Assembly: GCA_002315255.1 (NCBI GenBank)
Contig: DCGM01000010.1
Coordinates: forward strand, 1 to 19,435
Length of the DNA: 19,435 bases
Direction of reading: 5' to 3'
DNA from: Lachnospiraceae bacterium UBA1778
GTDB lineage: Bacteria; Bacillota; Clostridia; Lachnospirales; Lachnospiraceae
Shown here piece by piece: positions 1 to 7,681 of the stretch. Numbering within the stretch: position 1 is the stretch's first letter; each line of letters starts with the position of its first letter. The notes under the pieces are model-generated. The model had not been told where the DNA came from and did not search any database. It saw nothing but the letters and a program-made list of their open reading frames with translations. Both the position numbers and the translations under genes were made by a program.

Positions 1-516
1 GGTGAGCTTCCGGACGCAGTCGTGGCCTGCGTCGGCGGCGGTTCCAATGCGATGGGCATCTTCGCCGGTTTCTTAAATGACCCGGTCGACCTTTACGGAA
101 TCGAGCCGCTCGGCCGCGGCCCGCAGCTCGGCGACCATGCCGCGAGTTTAAAGTACGGCACGGAAGGCATCATGCACGGCTTTAACAGCATCATGCTGAA
201 GGACGAAAACGGCGAGCCGGCTCCGGTTTACTCTGTGGCATCCGGCCTCGATTATCCGTCCTCCGGTCCGGAGCACGCATTCCTTCACGACCTCGGCCGC
301 GTCAAATACGATGTAATCAATGATGACGAAACGATCGACGCGTTCTTCGAGCTCTCCCGCCTCGAGGGAATCATCCCGGCCATCGAGAGCGCGCACGCCG
401 TCGCGTACGGCATCAAGCTCGCGCAGACGATGGGCAAAGGCTCCATCCTCATCAACCTCTCCGGCAGAGGCGATAAGGATATGGACTATGTCATCGAGAA
501 ATACGGAATCCGGTAA
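1..516 (+). CDS. trpB: Tryptophan synthase beta subunit, 3' end only
   Basis: This is the C-terminal 171 residues of the PLP enzyme that joins indole to L-serine in the last step of tryptophan synthesis. The frame is open from base 1, so the gene starts outside the window; an apparent GTG start at 22 is internal. Visible family marks are GGGSNA (residues 10-15 of the fragment), the loop that binds the PLP phosphate; SGLDYPSSGPEHA; LEGIIPAIESAHA, which carries the Glu facing the cofactor; and NLSGRGDKD near the end, whose Ser contacts the PLP ring nitrogen. The family is usually about 390-400 residues, so a bit more than half is missing to the left. It converges on the GH2 gene with only 24 bases between the two stop codons. 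The stop region is duplicated just downstream (506-537). Confidence 0.96.
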   Translation, partial: GELPDAVVACVGGGSNAMGIFAGFLNDPVDLYGIEPLGRGPQLGDHAASLKYGTEGIMHGFNSIMLKDENGEPAPVYSVASGLDYPSSGPEHAFLHDLGRVKYDVINDDETIDAFFELSRLEGIIPAIESAHAVAYGIKLAQTMGKGSILINLSGRGDKDMDYVIEKYGIR

Positions 517-537
517 GCAAAGAATCCGATAAGCAGA
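506..537 (+). repeat. Two-copy 16-bp direct repeat covering the trpB stop codon
   Basis: Copy 1 (506-521) reads GAATCCGGTAAGCAAA and contains the trpB stop codon TAA at 514-516. Copy 2 (522-537) reads GAATCCGATAAGCAGA. They match at 14 of 16 positions and lie head to tail. It fills most of the gap between trpB and the GH2 stop at 541. No hairpin terminator is visible in this gap. Confidence 0.8.
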
Positions 538-540
538 TCG

Positions 541-3500
541 TCACTCCACCCGGAAATAAGCGAAATCGAACTGGCTTCCGGGCAGGAAAACGAAGCTAAG
601 TTTCACTTCCCCTGAGATCTCCCGAACAGCAAACTCTCTTTCGGTATATTCCGAGGAATGCCCGAATTCCAGAAGTTCGGTTTCATTGATTCCGACGCCT
701 TCTGCCTTCAGGTGGATCGTCGTGTTCGGCAATGATGTTCTGCCGCAGAACCGGATCTTGTGAACCGGTCTCTCGGAGAAATCGAGCCCTGTAAACACGA
801 GCGTCGTATTGTTGCCGATATTCTCCACGTTTTCGCCGGTCAACGTGTAGCTGTCGCCGAAGATCTCATCGCAATCCTTCGCCCATGTATTCTCGTATCC
901 GCGCTTCACTTCCGAAAAACGGAACGCGCGAAGCTGGAAATTATCGCTGCTTTCGATCGCAATGCGCTTCACTCCTTTAACTGTATCAGGGATCCGGACC
1001 CGATGCTCTTTAAACTCAAGCCATTTAGCGCTTTCCGAAAAAACAGATTCACATAAAAGCGTGTCCTCCTCTTCATCATAAATCCGGATTTTCACGGGCT
1101 CAACCGTGTATTTGAAGAGTTCCATCGTCATCTCGCGGCTTCCGGCTTTTCCGAAATCCATCCGGTCAAAATAAATCCTCGTCTTCTCTTTTCCGAGGAA
1201 CCGGACGCCCTGCTCCACGCCCTCGCTAAGTCCTTTCGCCCGATTGAGGCAGAGTCCGCCGCTGATTCTTTCATACGGATTCATAAACGCCTGTCCGAGG
1301 CCGCTTGCCGTAAACTTGAGGCACGAGCGCACCGAGGCGTTCTCTCTTCCGTTCATCGCATTGACGCGAAGCCAGAATTCCCCGTCGCCCTTCGCCGTAA
1401 CGTGAAGCATATCGCCCTCCAGCGCCCATTCCGCGCTCTGAAGCGGGATGCCGATATCGTTTACAATCTTCACCTGAATATCCTGATAGGTAGCATTTTC
1501 AGGGAGAATCCGGACCTTAAGCGCAATGCTCTTCCGGTCCGCATGAAAGGCCAGATCGCCGTCAGGGAGAAGCTCGATCTTCCGGATCGGGATTTCCTCC
1601 TCGAATTTAGCTGTGATCAAAGGTTCCTCCTCCGCAGCCTCTTTCGCATTCCCTTTCGCAGCCTCTTTCGCATTCTCTTTCGCGTCCTCTTTCGCATTCT
1701 CTTTCACACGGGCAATCGCTAAAAGCTTCCCCTGGAACAGTCTTCTGGAATCCTTCCGGACCTGCTCGAAATCGGTACTGTCGCCGTTATCAAGTCCTAA
1801 AAGCTCCGCGCCGCCGGAGACCTGAACCCGGACGCGCCGGTTCGCATTCTCCACCGGATTTCCCTGGTCATCCACTGCCGAAATCTCGCAGAAAATCAGG
1901 TCTTCAATCCGTTCCTTTTTCACCACGAGCTTTTTCGCCTCGCCAAACGAATGCCGGTTTTCGGCCGCGATCACACGCCCGTTTTCATCATAGGCTATTG
2001 CCTTTATTTCGCCTTTCTCATAGGGAACGCTCCAATTCGGCACAAGCTCCGTCCCGTGCTGATGGTCGATCTGCTTTCTTCCGAGAGAACGGCCATTTAC
2101 GAACAGTTCTACCGTCGGCGCATTGGAGCAGACGCAGACATCGATGATCTGCCCTTCATTGAAGTCCCAATACGGGAACACATGAACCATCGGAGCGGTC
2201 CTATAATCCGTCCACTCTGCCTGATAGATATAAAAAGCGTCCTTTTTAAAGCCGGCCGTGTCCACATTTCCGAAATAGCTGTTCCGGGTATGGTACGGTG
2301 TCGGCTCTCCGAAGTAATCGAAGCCGGTCCAGATAAACTGGCCTAAACTGAAGGCACGGTCTCTGTCCGCGATAATATTGTCAGTATAATCATGCGCGCC
2401 CCAGCCGGCGAAGCTGTTACCGAGCGCGGAGCATTGCTCATCATCCTCGCAAAGAATATCCTTCTCCAGCGGGAAATGATAGACGCCGCGGCTCGCCAGC
2501 ATCGACGATGTCTCGCTGCCGTAGATGATCCAGTCCGGGTGCTTCGCATGATGCTCGTCATACAGGTATTCGCCGTAATTATACCCCGCCAGGTCGACAA
2601 GTTCCACGCACCTCTGCGCGTTCTCCCATCGCATATAATTCGAGGCAAACGTGATCTTCGCATGCCCCTTCGGGTCGTGGCGCTTGATCTCGGCGACGAG
2701 CACTTTCAGTTCCTCATATCCGAGCGGTCCCTCGTGCATGTCGTAGATTTCATTGCCGGCGCTCCACATGATGATGCTCGGGTGATTCCGGTCCCGCCGC
2801 ACCCAGCTCGCAATGTCCTTCTTAAACGATTCCTGAAAAAATCGCGCGTAATCATAGGTCGTTTTCGGCCGGCTCCAGCAGTCGAAGCTCTCCGTATCGA
2901 CTAAAAAGCCCAGCTCATCCGCAAGCTCCATAAACGCGGCAGAAGGCATATTATGGGCGGTCCGGATCGCATTGACACCCATCTCGCGAAGTGTGAGAAG
3001 CTTCTTTTTAAGCGCGGCGCGGCTCGCCACACCGCCTAAACAGCTGAAGCCATGATGCTCGCACGAGCCTTTGATCTTCTCATGTCGGCCATTGATGAAA
3101 AAGCCCTTTTCCGGATCGAACTCAATCGTCCGAAGGCCGAATGTGTCGGAAATCTCATCCGAATTTCCGTTTTTATCCCAAAGTGTTAACTCGGCTCTAT
3201 AAAGATTTCCCTGCCCGATATCCCATAAAAGCGGCTTTTCAATGGTAAACTCATGCGAGATTACCGTCGGCTCCGTGCTTTCATTCCGATCAGTGCAGTC
3301 AGACGGAACAGTACAGCTTTTTGTTCCGGCTTCGCCTTCTGTTTTTACAATCCCCGGGATTTTTCCGCTGCCAATGCTCTCCCCTGTCGGGCCAAAAATC
3401 CTCACTTCCGCCTGCGCCACATCACCGCTGACCTCCGCTTCCACAAGCACCTTCCACGTGCCGTCTGCGTTCTTTTCGGGCGTGATATAGACGCCGTCCA

Positions 3501-3939
3501 TCACAAAATGCACGGGCGGGAACGTACAGAAGAAAACATCCCGGATAATCCCTGCGCCCGAGTACCACCGGCTGTTCGGCGCCTGATGAACTACTCTCAC
3601 GAGAAGCTCATTCTCGCCGTCCAGAAGAAGCCCGGTCAGGTCCACATCAAAGGTTGAATATCCGTATTTCCATTCCCTGATTTTTTCTCCGTTCAGAAAG
3701 ACGGCGGAATCCATATAAACAGCTTCAAAGCGGATGACCGCCTTTTCGTTTTCAGGATGATAGTTGAAAACCTTCCTGTACCATCCGATCGAGTCCTCAT
3801 AAAGATTCTCTGTATCGTAGATTAACCAGTCATGCGGTAAATCGACGGACTCCCATGCTGTAGGGACTTCATTTAAGCATTTCTCATCGTACGGTCTCTT
3901 CGAAAACTGCCAGCCGTCATTCCATAAAACCTTCTTCAT
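541..3939 (-). CDS. Glycoside hydrolase family 2 (beta-galactosidase-like), 1132 aa
   Basis: Retaining exo-glycosidase of the GH2 type, probably cytoplasmic because there is no signal peptide. Order: N-terminal sugar-binding beta-sandwich (about 1-150, with PHDW and NSRWYSGAGI), immunoglobulin-like domain (about 150-265), TIM barrel (about 265-560), further Ig-like and DUF4982-like modules, then two C-terminal beta-sandwich regions. The acid/base Glu is in NHPSIIMWSAGNEI (about residue 396), and the nucleophile is probably the Glu in IYGSETSS (about 475). A Lys/Glu/Ala-rich stretch of six four-residue repeats (about 745-768) interrupts the linker region and is unusual for the family. ATG 3939 overlaps the stop of the upstream small gene (ATGA), with AGAGGG as ribosome binding site. 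The exact sugar cannot be told from sequence; beta-galactosidase or beta-glucuronidase are the usual activities. Confidence 0.93.
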   Translation of the reverse strand: MKKVLWNDGWQFSKRPYDEKCLNEVPTAWESVDLPHDWLIYDTENLYEDSIGWYRKVFNYHPENEKAVIRFEAVYMDSAVFLNGEKIREWKYGYSTFDVDLTGLLLDGENELLVRVVHQAPNSRWYSGAGIIRDVFFCTFPPVHFVMDGVYITPEKNADGTWKVLVEAEVSGDVAQAEVRIFGPTGESIGSGKIPGIVKTEGEAGTKSCTVPSDCTDRNESTEPTVISHEFTIEKPLLWDIGQGNLYRAELTLWDKNGNSDEISDTFGLRTIEFDPEKGFFINGRHEKIKGSCEHHGFSCLGGVASRAALKKKLLTLREMGVNAIRTAHNMPSAAFMELADELGFLVDTESFDCWSRPKTTYDYARFFQESFKKDIASWVRRDRNHPSIIMWSAGNEIYDMHEGPLGYEELKVLVAEIKRHDPKGHAKITFASNYMRWENAQRCVELVDLAGYNYGEYLYDEHHAKHPDWIIYGSETSSMLASRGVYHFPLEKDILCEDDEQCSALGNSFAGWGAHDYTDNIIADRDRAFSLGQFIWTGFDYFGEPTPYHTRNSYFGNVDTAGFKKDAFYIYQAEWTDYRTAPMVHVFPYWDFNEGQIIDVCVCSNAPTVELFVNGRSLGRKQIDHQHGTELVPNWSVPYEKGEIKAIAYDENGRVIAAENRHSFGEAKKLVVKKERIEDLIFCEISAVDDQGNPVENANRRVRVQVSGGAELLGLDNGDSTDFEQVRKDSRRLFQGKLLAIARVKENAKEDAKENAKEAAKGNAKEAAEEEPLITAKFEEEIPIRKIELLPDGDLAFHADRKSIALKVRILPENATYQDIQVKIVNDIGIPLQSAEWALEGDMLHVTAKGDGEFWLRVNAMNGRENASVRSCLKFTASGLGQAFMNPYERISGGLCLNRAKGLSEGVEQGVRFLGKEKTRIYFDRMDFGKAGSREMTMELFKYTVEPVKIRIYDEEEDTLLCESVFSESAKWLEFKEHRVRIPDTVKGVKRIAIESSDNFQLRAFRFSEVKRGYENTWAKDCDEIFGDSYTLTGENVENIGNNTTLVFTGLDFSERPVHKIRFCGRTSLPNTTIHLKAEGVGINETELLEFGHSSEYTEREFAVREISGEVKLSFVFLPGSQFDFAYFRVE
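1634..1705 (-). repeat. In-frame 12-bp tandem repeat inside the GH2 gene
   Basis: Six back-to-back 12-bp units (1634, 1646, 1658, 1670, 1682, 1694) such as GCATTCTCTTTC and GCAGCCTCTTTC on the + strand. Read on the coding strand each encodes four residues of the pattern K-E-(N/A/D)-A, giving a charged, probably helical spacer. The period is a multiple of three, so the frame is kept. Confidence 0.92.
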
Positions 3940-4142
3940 TCCGATCCCTCTCTAATAAAGATTCCCATCTTTTCTATCAGACCGTTCAGACTCTTTTCAT
4001 ACTGCGCCTGCGTAATCGCCTGATGCTCCAAAAACGTATCTAAAAGCTCCTTCTGGCTGTAAAAGAGGTCCAATTTCTTTTTGTCAGCGGAACCGTCTGT
4101 TCTGCCCAAATCCTTTGTTTTTTCGTTCATTTCTTCGTTCAT
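3936..4142 (-). CDS. Small charged protein of unknown function, 68 aa
   Basis: Its stop codon overlaps the GH2 start by four bases (ATGA, 3936-3939), so the two are probably translationally coupled and share the promoter at 4249-4278. The N-terminus is MNEEMNEKTKD, encoded by a 12-bp repeat, followed by a core (about residues 25-63) with DLFYSQKELLDTFL and ITQAQYEKSL. This core resembles short helical modules seen in many small Clostridia proteins, but I do not recognise a named function. The first ATG at 4142 and the second at 4130 are both possible starts; neither has a strong ribosome binding site, so the start is uncertain. No signal peptide or membrane segment. Confidence 0.7.
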   Translation of the reverse strand: MNEEMNEKTKDLGRTDGSADKKKLDLFYSQKELLDTFLEHQAITQAQYEKSLNGLIEKMGIFIREGSE

Positions 4143-4169
4143 TTCTTCGTTTATCTTTTCGTTCGTATT
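4122..4169 (-). repeat. 12-bp tandem repeat at the 5' end of the small gene
   Basis: Four 12-bp units: 4122-4133 and 4134-4145 are both TTCGTTCATTTC on the + strand; 4146-4157 and 4158-4169 are diverged. The two perfect copies each supply an in-frame ATG (starts at 4130 and 4142) and encode NEEM repeats. Confidence 0.85.
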
Positions 4170-4248
4170 TTCGCACTTTTTTCATTCAGCTGTTACAGAT
4201 TATTTTCCTGCGGAATCTCCCGGATTAAAAGGAGCCCTTCTTTCTCTC

Positions 4249-4278
4249 ATTTTAGTGTCGTACGCGCGCCCTTGTCAA
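4249..4278 (-). promoter_or_regulatory. Sigma-A promoter for the small gene and GH2
   Basis: On the - strand, TTGACA (4278-4273) and TAAAAT (4254-4249) are separated by 18 bp. Transcription would start near 4242, about 100 bases before the small gene. No other strong promoter is seen in the gap. A 21-bp repeat array directly abuts the -35 element. Confidence 0.7.
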
Positions 4279-4279
4279 C

Positions 4280-4342
4280 CGATTTCATGATCATTCTAAG
4301 CGATTTCAATACGATTCAAAGCGATTTCAGAGAACTCAAAAT
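4280..4342. repeat. Three-unit 21-bp repeat next to the GH2 promoter
   Basis: Units at 4280-4300, 4301-4321 and 4322-4342 each begin with CGATTTCA on the + strand and mostly end in AAG; the middle of the unit varies. The array begins one base upstream of the -35 TTGACA on the - strand. A period of 21 bp is two helical turns, so the sites face the same side of the DNA. Could be regulator sites or simply one of the many repeat arrays in this window. Confidence 0.75.
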
Positions 4343-4380
4343 GGTTCATTGAAAGACAGGAAAGCCGTGAAAAGAAGCAT

Positions 4381-4420
4381 AAAAACCGGGCGGCGGTTTC
4401 CCGTCGCCCGTGTCTTTTTC
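4381..4420 (-). terminator. Rho-independent terminator after the C45-type hydrolase, possibly bidirectional
   Basis: Stem CGGGCGGCGG (4387-4396), loop TTTC, stem CCGTCGCCCG (4401-4410), with one G-T wobble, A-rich on the left and T-rich on the right. It lies about 100 bases past the stop at 4511. The rest of 4143-4510 holds the GH2 promoter, the 21-bp array and two weak short hairpins (around 4447-4463 and 4464-4490), and no gene that I can support. Confidence 0.65.
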
Positions 4421-4510
4421 ATCAGTATAGTGGGACTTTTATTCCGCCGCATTGTGCGGTTAAACATTCATCCTCAATGTGATGTTTATTCTTCACCTGA
4501 AATAGGCAGA

Positions 4511-5728
4511 TTATTTAACATTCTTAAAGAAATCGTCGAAGCTGTAGGTGAAGGTGTACTCCGGCTCGCCGTAATGCTCGTTCGCACAGAGCGTGACGGT
4601 CTTATCGGTCAGGTTGTAGACGACGCTCCACAGCGTAAGCGCGGCAGAAGCCTCCTGCTTGCCCGCTTCGACACGGGTGCGGACGCCGGCGACCGAGAGG
4701 ATATCCAATGCTTCATCGACACCGGAGACTACGCTTCCGGTCTTCTCAAGCTCGGCCTTAATATCGCTCATACGGTCGAAGCCCTTCTTATCGTCATCGC
4801 TCGCATAGTAGCCTTCCACGATAACATGGTTCGTCACGACGAGCGGGTTCGTGCCGTCACTGTAGGTGATGTGAAGCGTGCGGTTCGTGCCGTCGAGGTC
4901 CGTGGCATTGGTGTCATAAATCCACTCGAGGCAAGCCGCTTTTCCGGTCGCGTCCGAAAGACTGTAGTGGAACGCATTGGTGCTGGAATCATGGAGATCG
5001 TACTTCTCTATCATTTCGATCGCCTCGTCGACAGTCGCGCAGTAATCGAGCACCATACGCATCATCGTCGTGCTGGTGATGTCCGGCTTATCGGTCGAGA
5101 TGTCCGTCTTCGTCGTGTGCGATTTTCCTTCCGCATCCTCATAGACGCCCTGATAAGAGATGTAAATCGAGCAGGCGAGGCCCTTCTCGTTCATACCGTC
5201 CATCGGCGCATACGTCAGCGCGAGGCATTTTACCTTATCAATGAGACTGATTTCCGTCTTGTTCTGGCTGACGCCGCAATATTTCAAATCCGCCGTCGTA
5301 ATCGACTTATAGCGGCCGTTTCCCGGATTCGTTAAAATGATGGCGCTGTTCGATTTCGACAGGTCAAAGTTCCGGCAGAAGAGGCGGTCACCGTCTTCCG
5401 TCGCACAGGTGTATGAAGAGCAGCCGGCCGAGGTCACGCCCGGAATTTCAATGCCCTTCGTGATATGGTTCATGATGAACGCCATAAGCTCAGAGTCGTT
5501 CGAAACGCCGCCCTGTTCGATAAAATCATCGAAATAATAGCCGCCGCTGTAATTGATCACATAAACATTACCGTCGCGGTGCTCTTCATTGAAAGAAGCG
5601 ATCTGCTTTATGCTGGCAACCGTCTTAATCTCATGGAACCAGATGCAGCCGACGACGATCGCCGCCACCAGCACCAGTGCTAAAAGCGAAGCAAAAATGA
5701 TGCCTAAAACCTTCAGAAACTTTTTCAT
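4511..5728 (-). CDS. Ntn hydrolase of the C45 / choloylglycine hydrolase type (linear amide C-N hydrolase), 405 aa
   Basis: Hydrolyses a linear amide bond using an N-terminal cysteine nucleophile exposed by self-cleavage. The hydrophobic segment at residues 4-28 (LKVLGIIFASLLALVLVAAI) puts the enzyme outside the membrane; VVGC at its end is a possible lipobox. Cys103 in AGCSSYTC is the expected nucleophile, followed by DRLFCRNFD (about 113-121), the conserved R-N-x-D region. MNEKGLACS and the later NAFHYSLSDATGKAACLEW also fit the family. Start is ATG 5728 because GGGAGGAC lies seven bases upstream; the longer frame to 5782 lacks a site. The substrate could be a bile-salt conjugate, an acyl-homoserine-lactone-like amide or a peptide; the sequence does not decide. 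Apparently monocistronic. Confidence 0.82.
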   Translation of the reverse strand: MKKFLKVLGIIFASLLALVLVAAIVVGCIWFHEIKTVASIKQIASFNEEHRDGNVYVINYSGGYYFDDFIEQGGVSNDSELMAFIMNHITKGIEIPGVTSAGCSSYTCATEDGDRLFCRNFDLSKSNSAIILTNPGNGRYKSITTADLKYCGVSQNKTEISLIDKVKCLALTYAPMDGMNEKGLACSIYISYQGVYEDAEGKSHTTKTDISTDKPDITSTTMMRMVLDYCATVDEAIEMIEKYDLHDSSTNAFHYSLSDATGKAACLEWIYDTNATDLDGTNRTLHITYSDGTNPLVVTNHVIVEGYYASDDDKKGFDRMSDIKAELEKTGSVVSGVDEALDILSVAGVRTRVEAGKQEASAALTLWSVVYNLTDKTVTLCANEHYGEPEYTFTYSFDDFFKNVK

Positions 5729-5795
5729 ATGTCCTCCCGAAAAAAAACTGTATTTCGGCCGTGCAAGCGGCCCCTGTATCAAAGATACCGAACAA

Positions 5796-5801
5796 AATGT
5801 A
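5796..5801 (-). promoter_or_regulatory. Possible -10 element of the C45-type hydrolase gene
   Basis: TATAAT on the - strand about 70 bases before the ATG at 5728, with no good -35 hexamer at the usual distance. A small GC-rich palindrome (GGCCG-6 bases-CGGCC, about 5757-5772) lies between it and the start. Weak support. Confidence 0.4.
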
Positions 5802-5844
5802 TTATACTACGAAATTGTGACTAAAAAAAGAAGGAATGCTGGAT

Positions 5845-6492
5845 TCAAAAACTCTTTTCAATCTGATTCTTCAGTCTTTCATAAAAAGCGATCTGATAGT
5901 GAATCTTTTCTTTCCACATTGAGGCTGATGTATTCGTGGCGAAAGGCTCTTCGAGAAGTCTTCCGAGGCCTGCGAGCCGCTTCTCGACAAACGCTCTTTG
6001 TTCGTCAAGCGGGAGGTTCATATAATCCGCAAAATGCAGTCCTTCGTACAGGCGGTAAGCATCAAAACGGTCGATATTATCTGCCTCACCGATAGAAAGC
6101 GTAAACGGCGTTTTCTCTCCAGGGAAATCTGCTTTCTCGTCCACATGAATCGCTATCGCATAGCACATTTCCTCTATCTCTTCATCGCGATAGCAGCCGA
6201 GTTCCTTTAAGAACCGACGGGCAATTCCGGCCCCGACGCGCCCATGTTCACGATATTCTTCTTTCGTCCGAAAATCAACCGCATAGCCAATGTCATGCAG
6301 TAATCCCGCCACATAAGCCTTCTCCTCATCAAAACCTTCTGCGCGTGCTATTTCTACTGCAATATGCGCCACGCGGAACGAATGTTCAATGCGGTATTCT
6401 GCCATTCGCGGGGTGTGGTCCTGATATCCTGCCAGCTTCATCAGCTCTGTTTTCATATAATCTTCAACTTTTTTGATAATATCCGTTCGCAT
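5845..6492 (-). CDS. HD-domain phosphohydrolase, 215 aa
   Basis: Metal-dependent phosphohydrolase of the HD superfamily, probably cytoplasmic, acting on a nucleotide or similar phosphate ester. The metal-binding pattern is His37 (IEHSFRV), His66-Asp67 (GLLHDIGY), His83 (REHGRVG) and a later conserved Asp in DNIDRFDAY. Length is normal for stand-alone HD hydrolases. I chose ATG 6492 because AAAAGGAGC sits about seven bases upstream; an in-frame ATG at 6519 has only a weak site and would add nine residues. The deformylase gene ends 95 bases upstream on the same strand. The substrate cannot be inferred. Confidence 0.85.
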   Translation of the reverse strand: MRTDIIKKVEDYMKTELMKLAGYQDHTPRMAEYRIEHSFRVAHIAVEIARAEGFDEEKAYVAGLLHDIGYAVDFRTKEEYREHGRVGAGIARRFLKELGCYRDEEIEEMCYAIAIHVDEKADFPGEKTPFTLSIGEADNIDRFDAYRLYEGLHFADYMNLPLDEQRAFVEKRLAGLGRLLEEPFATNTSASMWKEKIHYQIAFYERLKNQIEKSF

Positions 6493-6587
6493 AGAACTGC
6501 TCCTTTTGATATCACTCATCTTTCACCGCTTTATTTGCACATTTTGAAACGCTTGAAAAATCTACAAAATAAACGGCTCAGTTCGCG

Positions 6588-7001
6588 CTATATCAGCACG
6601 CCGTTCACGTGGTCCAGCTCATGCTGGATAATCTGCGCGGTCCAGCCGGTAAAACGGCCCTTTCGTGCCACAAAATCCGCGTCCTGATACTCGACCTCGA
6701 TTTCATCGTAACGCGTCGTCGGACGCGGGCCTCCGAGAAGCGAGAGGCAGCTTTCCTCTGCTTGGAACGGCTTTTTCCGGCTGATAATCTTCGCATTGAC
6801 CATCGCTATCTGCGAAAAGCCAAGGCTGATTACGATGATGTTCTTTTTCACGCCGATCATATTCGCTGCCATACCGACACAGTCATTAAGATGCGCGCGC
6901 AGCGTGTCTAAAAGGTCGGTAATCACCGCCGCATCCGCCGGCGTGGCAGGCTCCGATTTCTGTGCGAGGAACATCGGGTCATGAATCAAATCCTTTACCA
7001 T
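6588..7001 (-). CDS. def: Peptide deformylase, short form, 137 aa
   Basis: Removes the formyl group from the initiator methionine of new proteins. The three family motifs are visible: GMAANMIG (43-50, the GxGxAA motif), ESCLS (83-87, normally EGCLS, so the Gly is Ser here) with metal ligand Cys85, and QHELDH (126-131) with ligands His127 and His131 and catalytic Glu128. At 137 residues it is shorter than the E. coli enzyme (about 168) and ends just after motif 3, as in a clostridial subgroup often present as a second copy. Start ATG 7001 has AGGAG seven bases upstream. Its own promoter is visible at 7031-7059. Whether this is the main cellular deformylase cannot be decided from one window. 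Confidence 0.88.
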   Translation of the reverse strand: MVKDLIHDPMFLAQKSEPATPADAAVITDLLDTLRAHLNDCVGMAANMIGVKKNIIVISLGFSQIAMVNAKIISRKKPFQAEESCLSLLGGPRPTTRYDEIEVEYQDADFVARKGRFTGWTAQIIQHELDHVNGVLI

Positions 7002-7030
7002 GCTGAATCTCCTAAAATAGCGATAGCCCT

Positions 7031-7059
7031 ATCTTACCACATATGAGAGTCGGGGACAA
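7031..7059 (-). promoter_or_regulatory. Promoter of the deformylase gene
   Basis: On the - strand TTGTCC (7059-7054), a 17-bp spacer and TAAGAT (7036-7031). The -10 matches the consensus at five of six bases, the -35 at four. It lies about 30 bases before the ATG at 7001 and just beyond the terminator of the upstream gene. Confidence 0.55.
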
Positions 7060-7066
7060 GAACGAG

Positions 7067-7094
7067 AAAAGCGGGCGACGCTTCCGTCGCCCGC
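7067..7094 (-). terminator. Terminator of the alpha-CTD-like gene
   Basis: Perfect 10-bp stem GCGGGCGACG (7071-7080) with loop CTTC and CGTCGCCCGC (7085-7094). On the - strand it is followed by TTTTCTCG. It stands about 70 bases after the stop at 7163 and its arm is repeated three more times upstream (see the 18-bp array). Confidence 0.8.
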
Positions 7095-7154
7095 GTGTTT
7101 CCCGTCCCTCGCGTATTTCCCGTCGCCCGCGTGTTTCCCGCCGCCCAAGCTTTT
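7084..7154 (-). repeat. Four-unit 18-bp array between gene stop and terminator
   Basis: Units end at 7100, 7118, 7136 and 7154; the clearest is CCCGTCGCCCGCGTGTTT (7119-7136). The first unit is the right arm of the terminator hairpin, so the array looks like an expanded terminator arm. Other copies diverge by several bases. Confidence 0.8.
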
Positions 7155-7162
7155 TCTCACGG

Positions 7163-7543
7163 TTACCCGACGCTTCCTACGCTCATCTCGATCACAGTCT
7201 TTAAAAACTCAGTCCGCTTTTCCGGCCGAAGCAGAAGGTACTGATACATAAACAGGTTGTCCATGATTTCCGCCGCGCTCATCCGCCCGCAGTTCCGGAT
7301 GCTCCGAAGATCCCCGCTCCCGTGAATCCGCTCGCAAAGATCGCCGATTGTGCGGATTCCGACGCGCCGCAGGCAGTTTAACGACCGCATGCTAAGCTCC
7401 AATGCGTCGATATCCGTCTTCTCCAATGATTTCGTCATATAGACCGGGAACCGCAGATTCCCGCCGTGCTTCTCGCGGATTTCTACCAGCGGATTTTCTG
7501 CAAACACCGCCTTGATCTTTGAATAATCTTCCGTTTTTTCCAT
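7163..7543 (-). CDS. Freestanding RNA polymerase alpha C-terminal-domain-like protein, 126 aa
   Basis: Residues about 45-98 resemble the alpha-CTD, the helix-hairpin-helix-like domain by which RNA polymerase binds UP elements and activators. The match includes LELSMRSLNCLRRVGIRTIGDL and IRNCGRMSAAEIMDNL; Arg53, Asn56 and Cys57 line up with E. coli alpha Arg265, Asn268 and Cys269 as I recall them, and NCGRMSA stands where NLGKKSL is found. There is no alpha N-terminal domain: about 40 unrecognised residues precede it and a short tail follows. ATG 7543 has GGAGGGG five bases upstream. It could be a small transcription regulator or DNA-binding protein; its actual role is not known. It is a single gene between two terminators. 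Confidence 0.75.
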   Translation of the reverse strand: MEKTEDYSKIKAVFAENPLVEIREKHGGNLRFPVYMTKSLEKTDIDALELSMRSLNCLRRVGIRTIGDLCERIHGSGDLRSIRNCGRMSAAEIMDNLFMYQYLLLRPEKRTEFLKTVIEMSVGSVG

Positions 7544-7580
7544 AAGCCCCTCCGTTTTTCGTTATATGAGGGACTATAGC

Positions 7581-7614
7581 AAAAAGCGAGTCCCAAAAAT
7601 AGGACTCGCTTTTT
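7581..7614 (-). terminator. Terminator after the GH43 gene, symmetrical
   Basis: Perfect 13-bp inverted repeat AAAAAGCGAGTCC (7581-7593) and GGACTCGCTTTTT (7602-7614) with an eight-base loop. It is bordered by A on one side and T on the other, so it can stop transcription in both directions. It lies about 70 bases past the GH43 stop. Confidence 0.9.
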
Positions 7615-7681
7615 ATCACACAATTTGCAAAGCTTCTCATTAAAGTGCAAAAGAAACCGGATGTACTTTCTGTTTAGCAGG

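Noticed and set aside
4349..5335. 328-codon open frame on the + strand
   Set aside because: It lies opposite the C45-type hydrolase, has no family resemblance or ribosome binding site, and reflects codon bias of the real gene.
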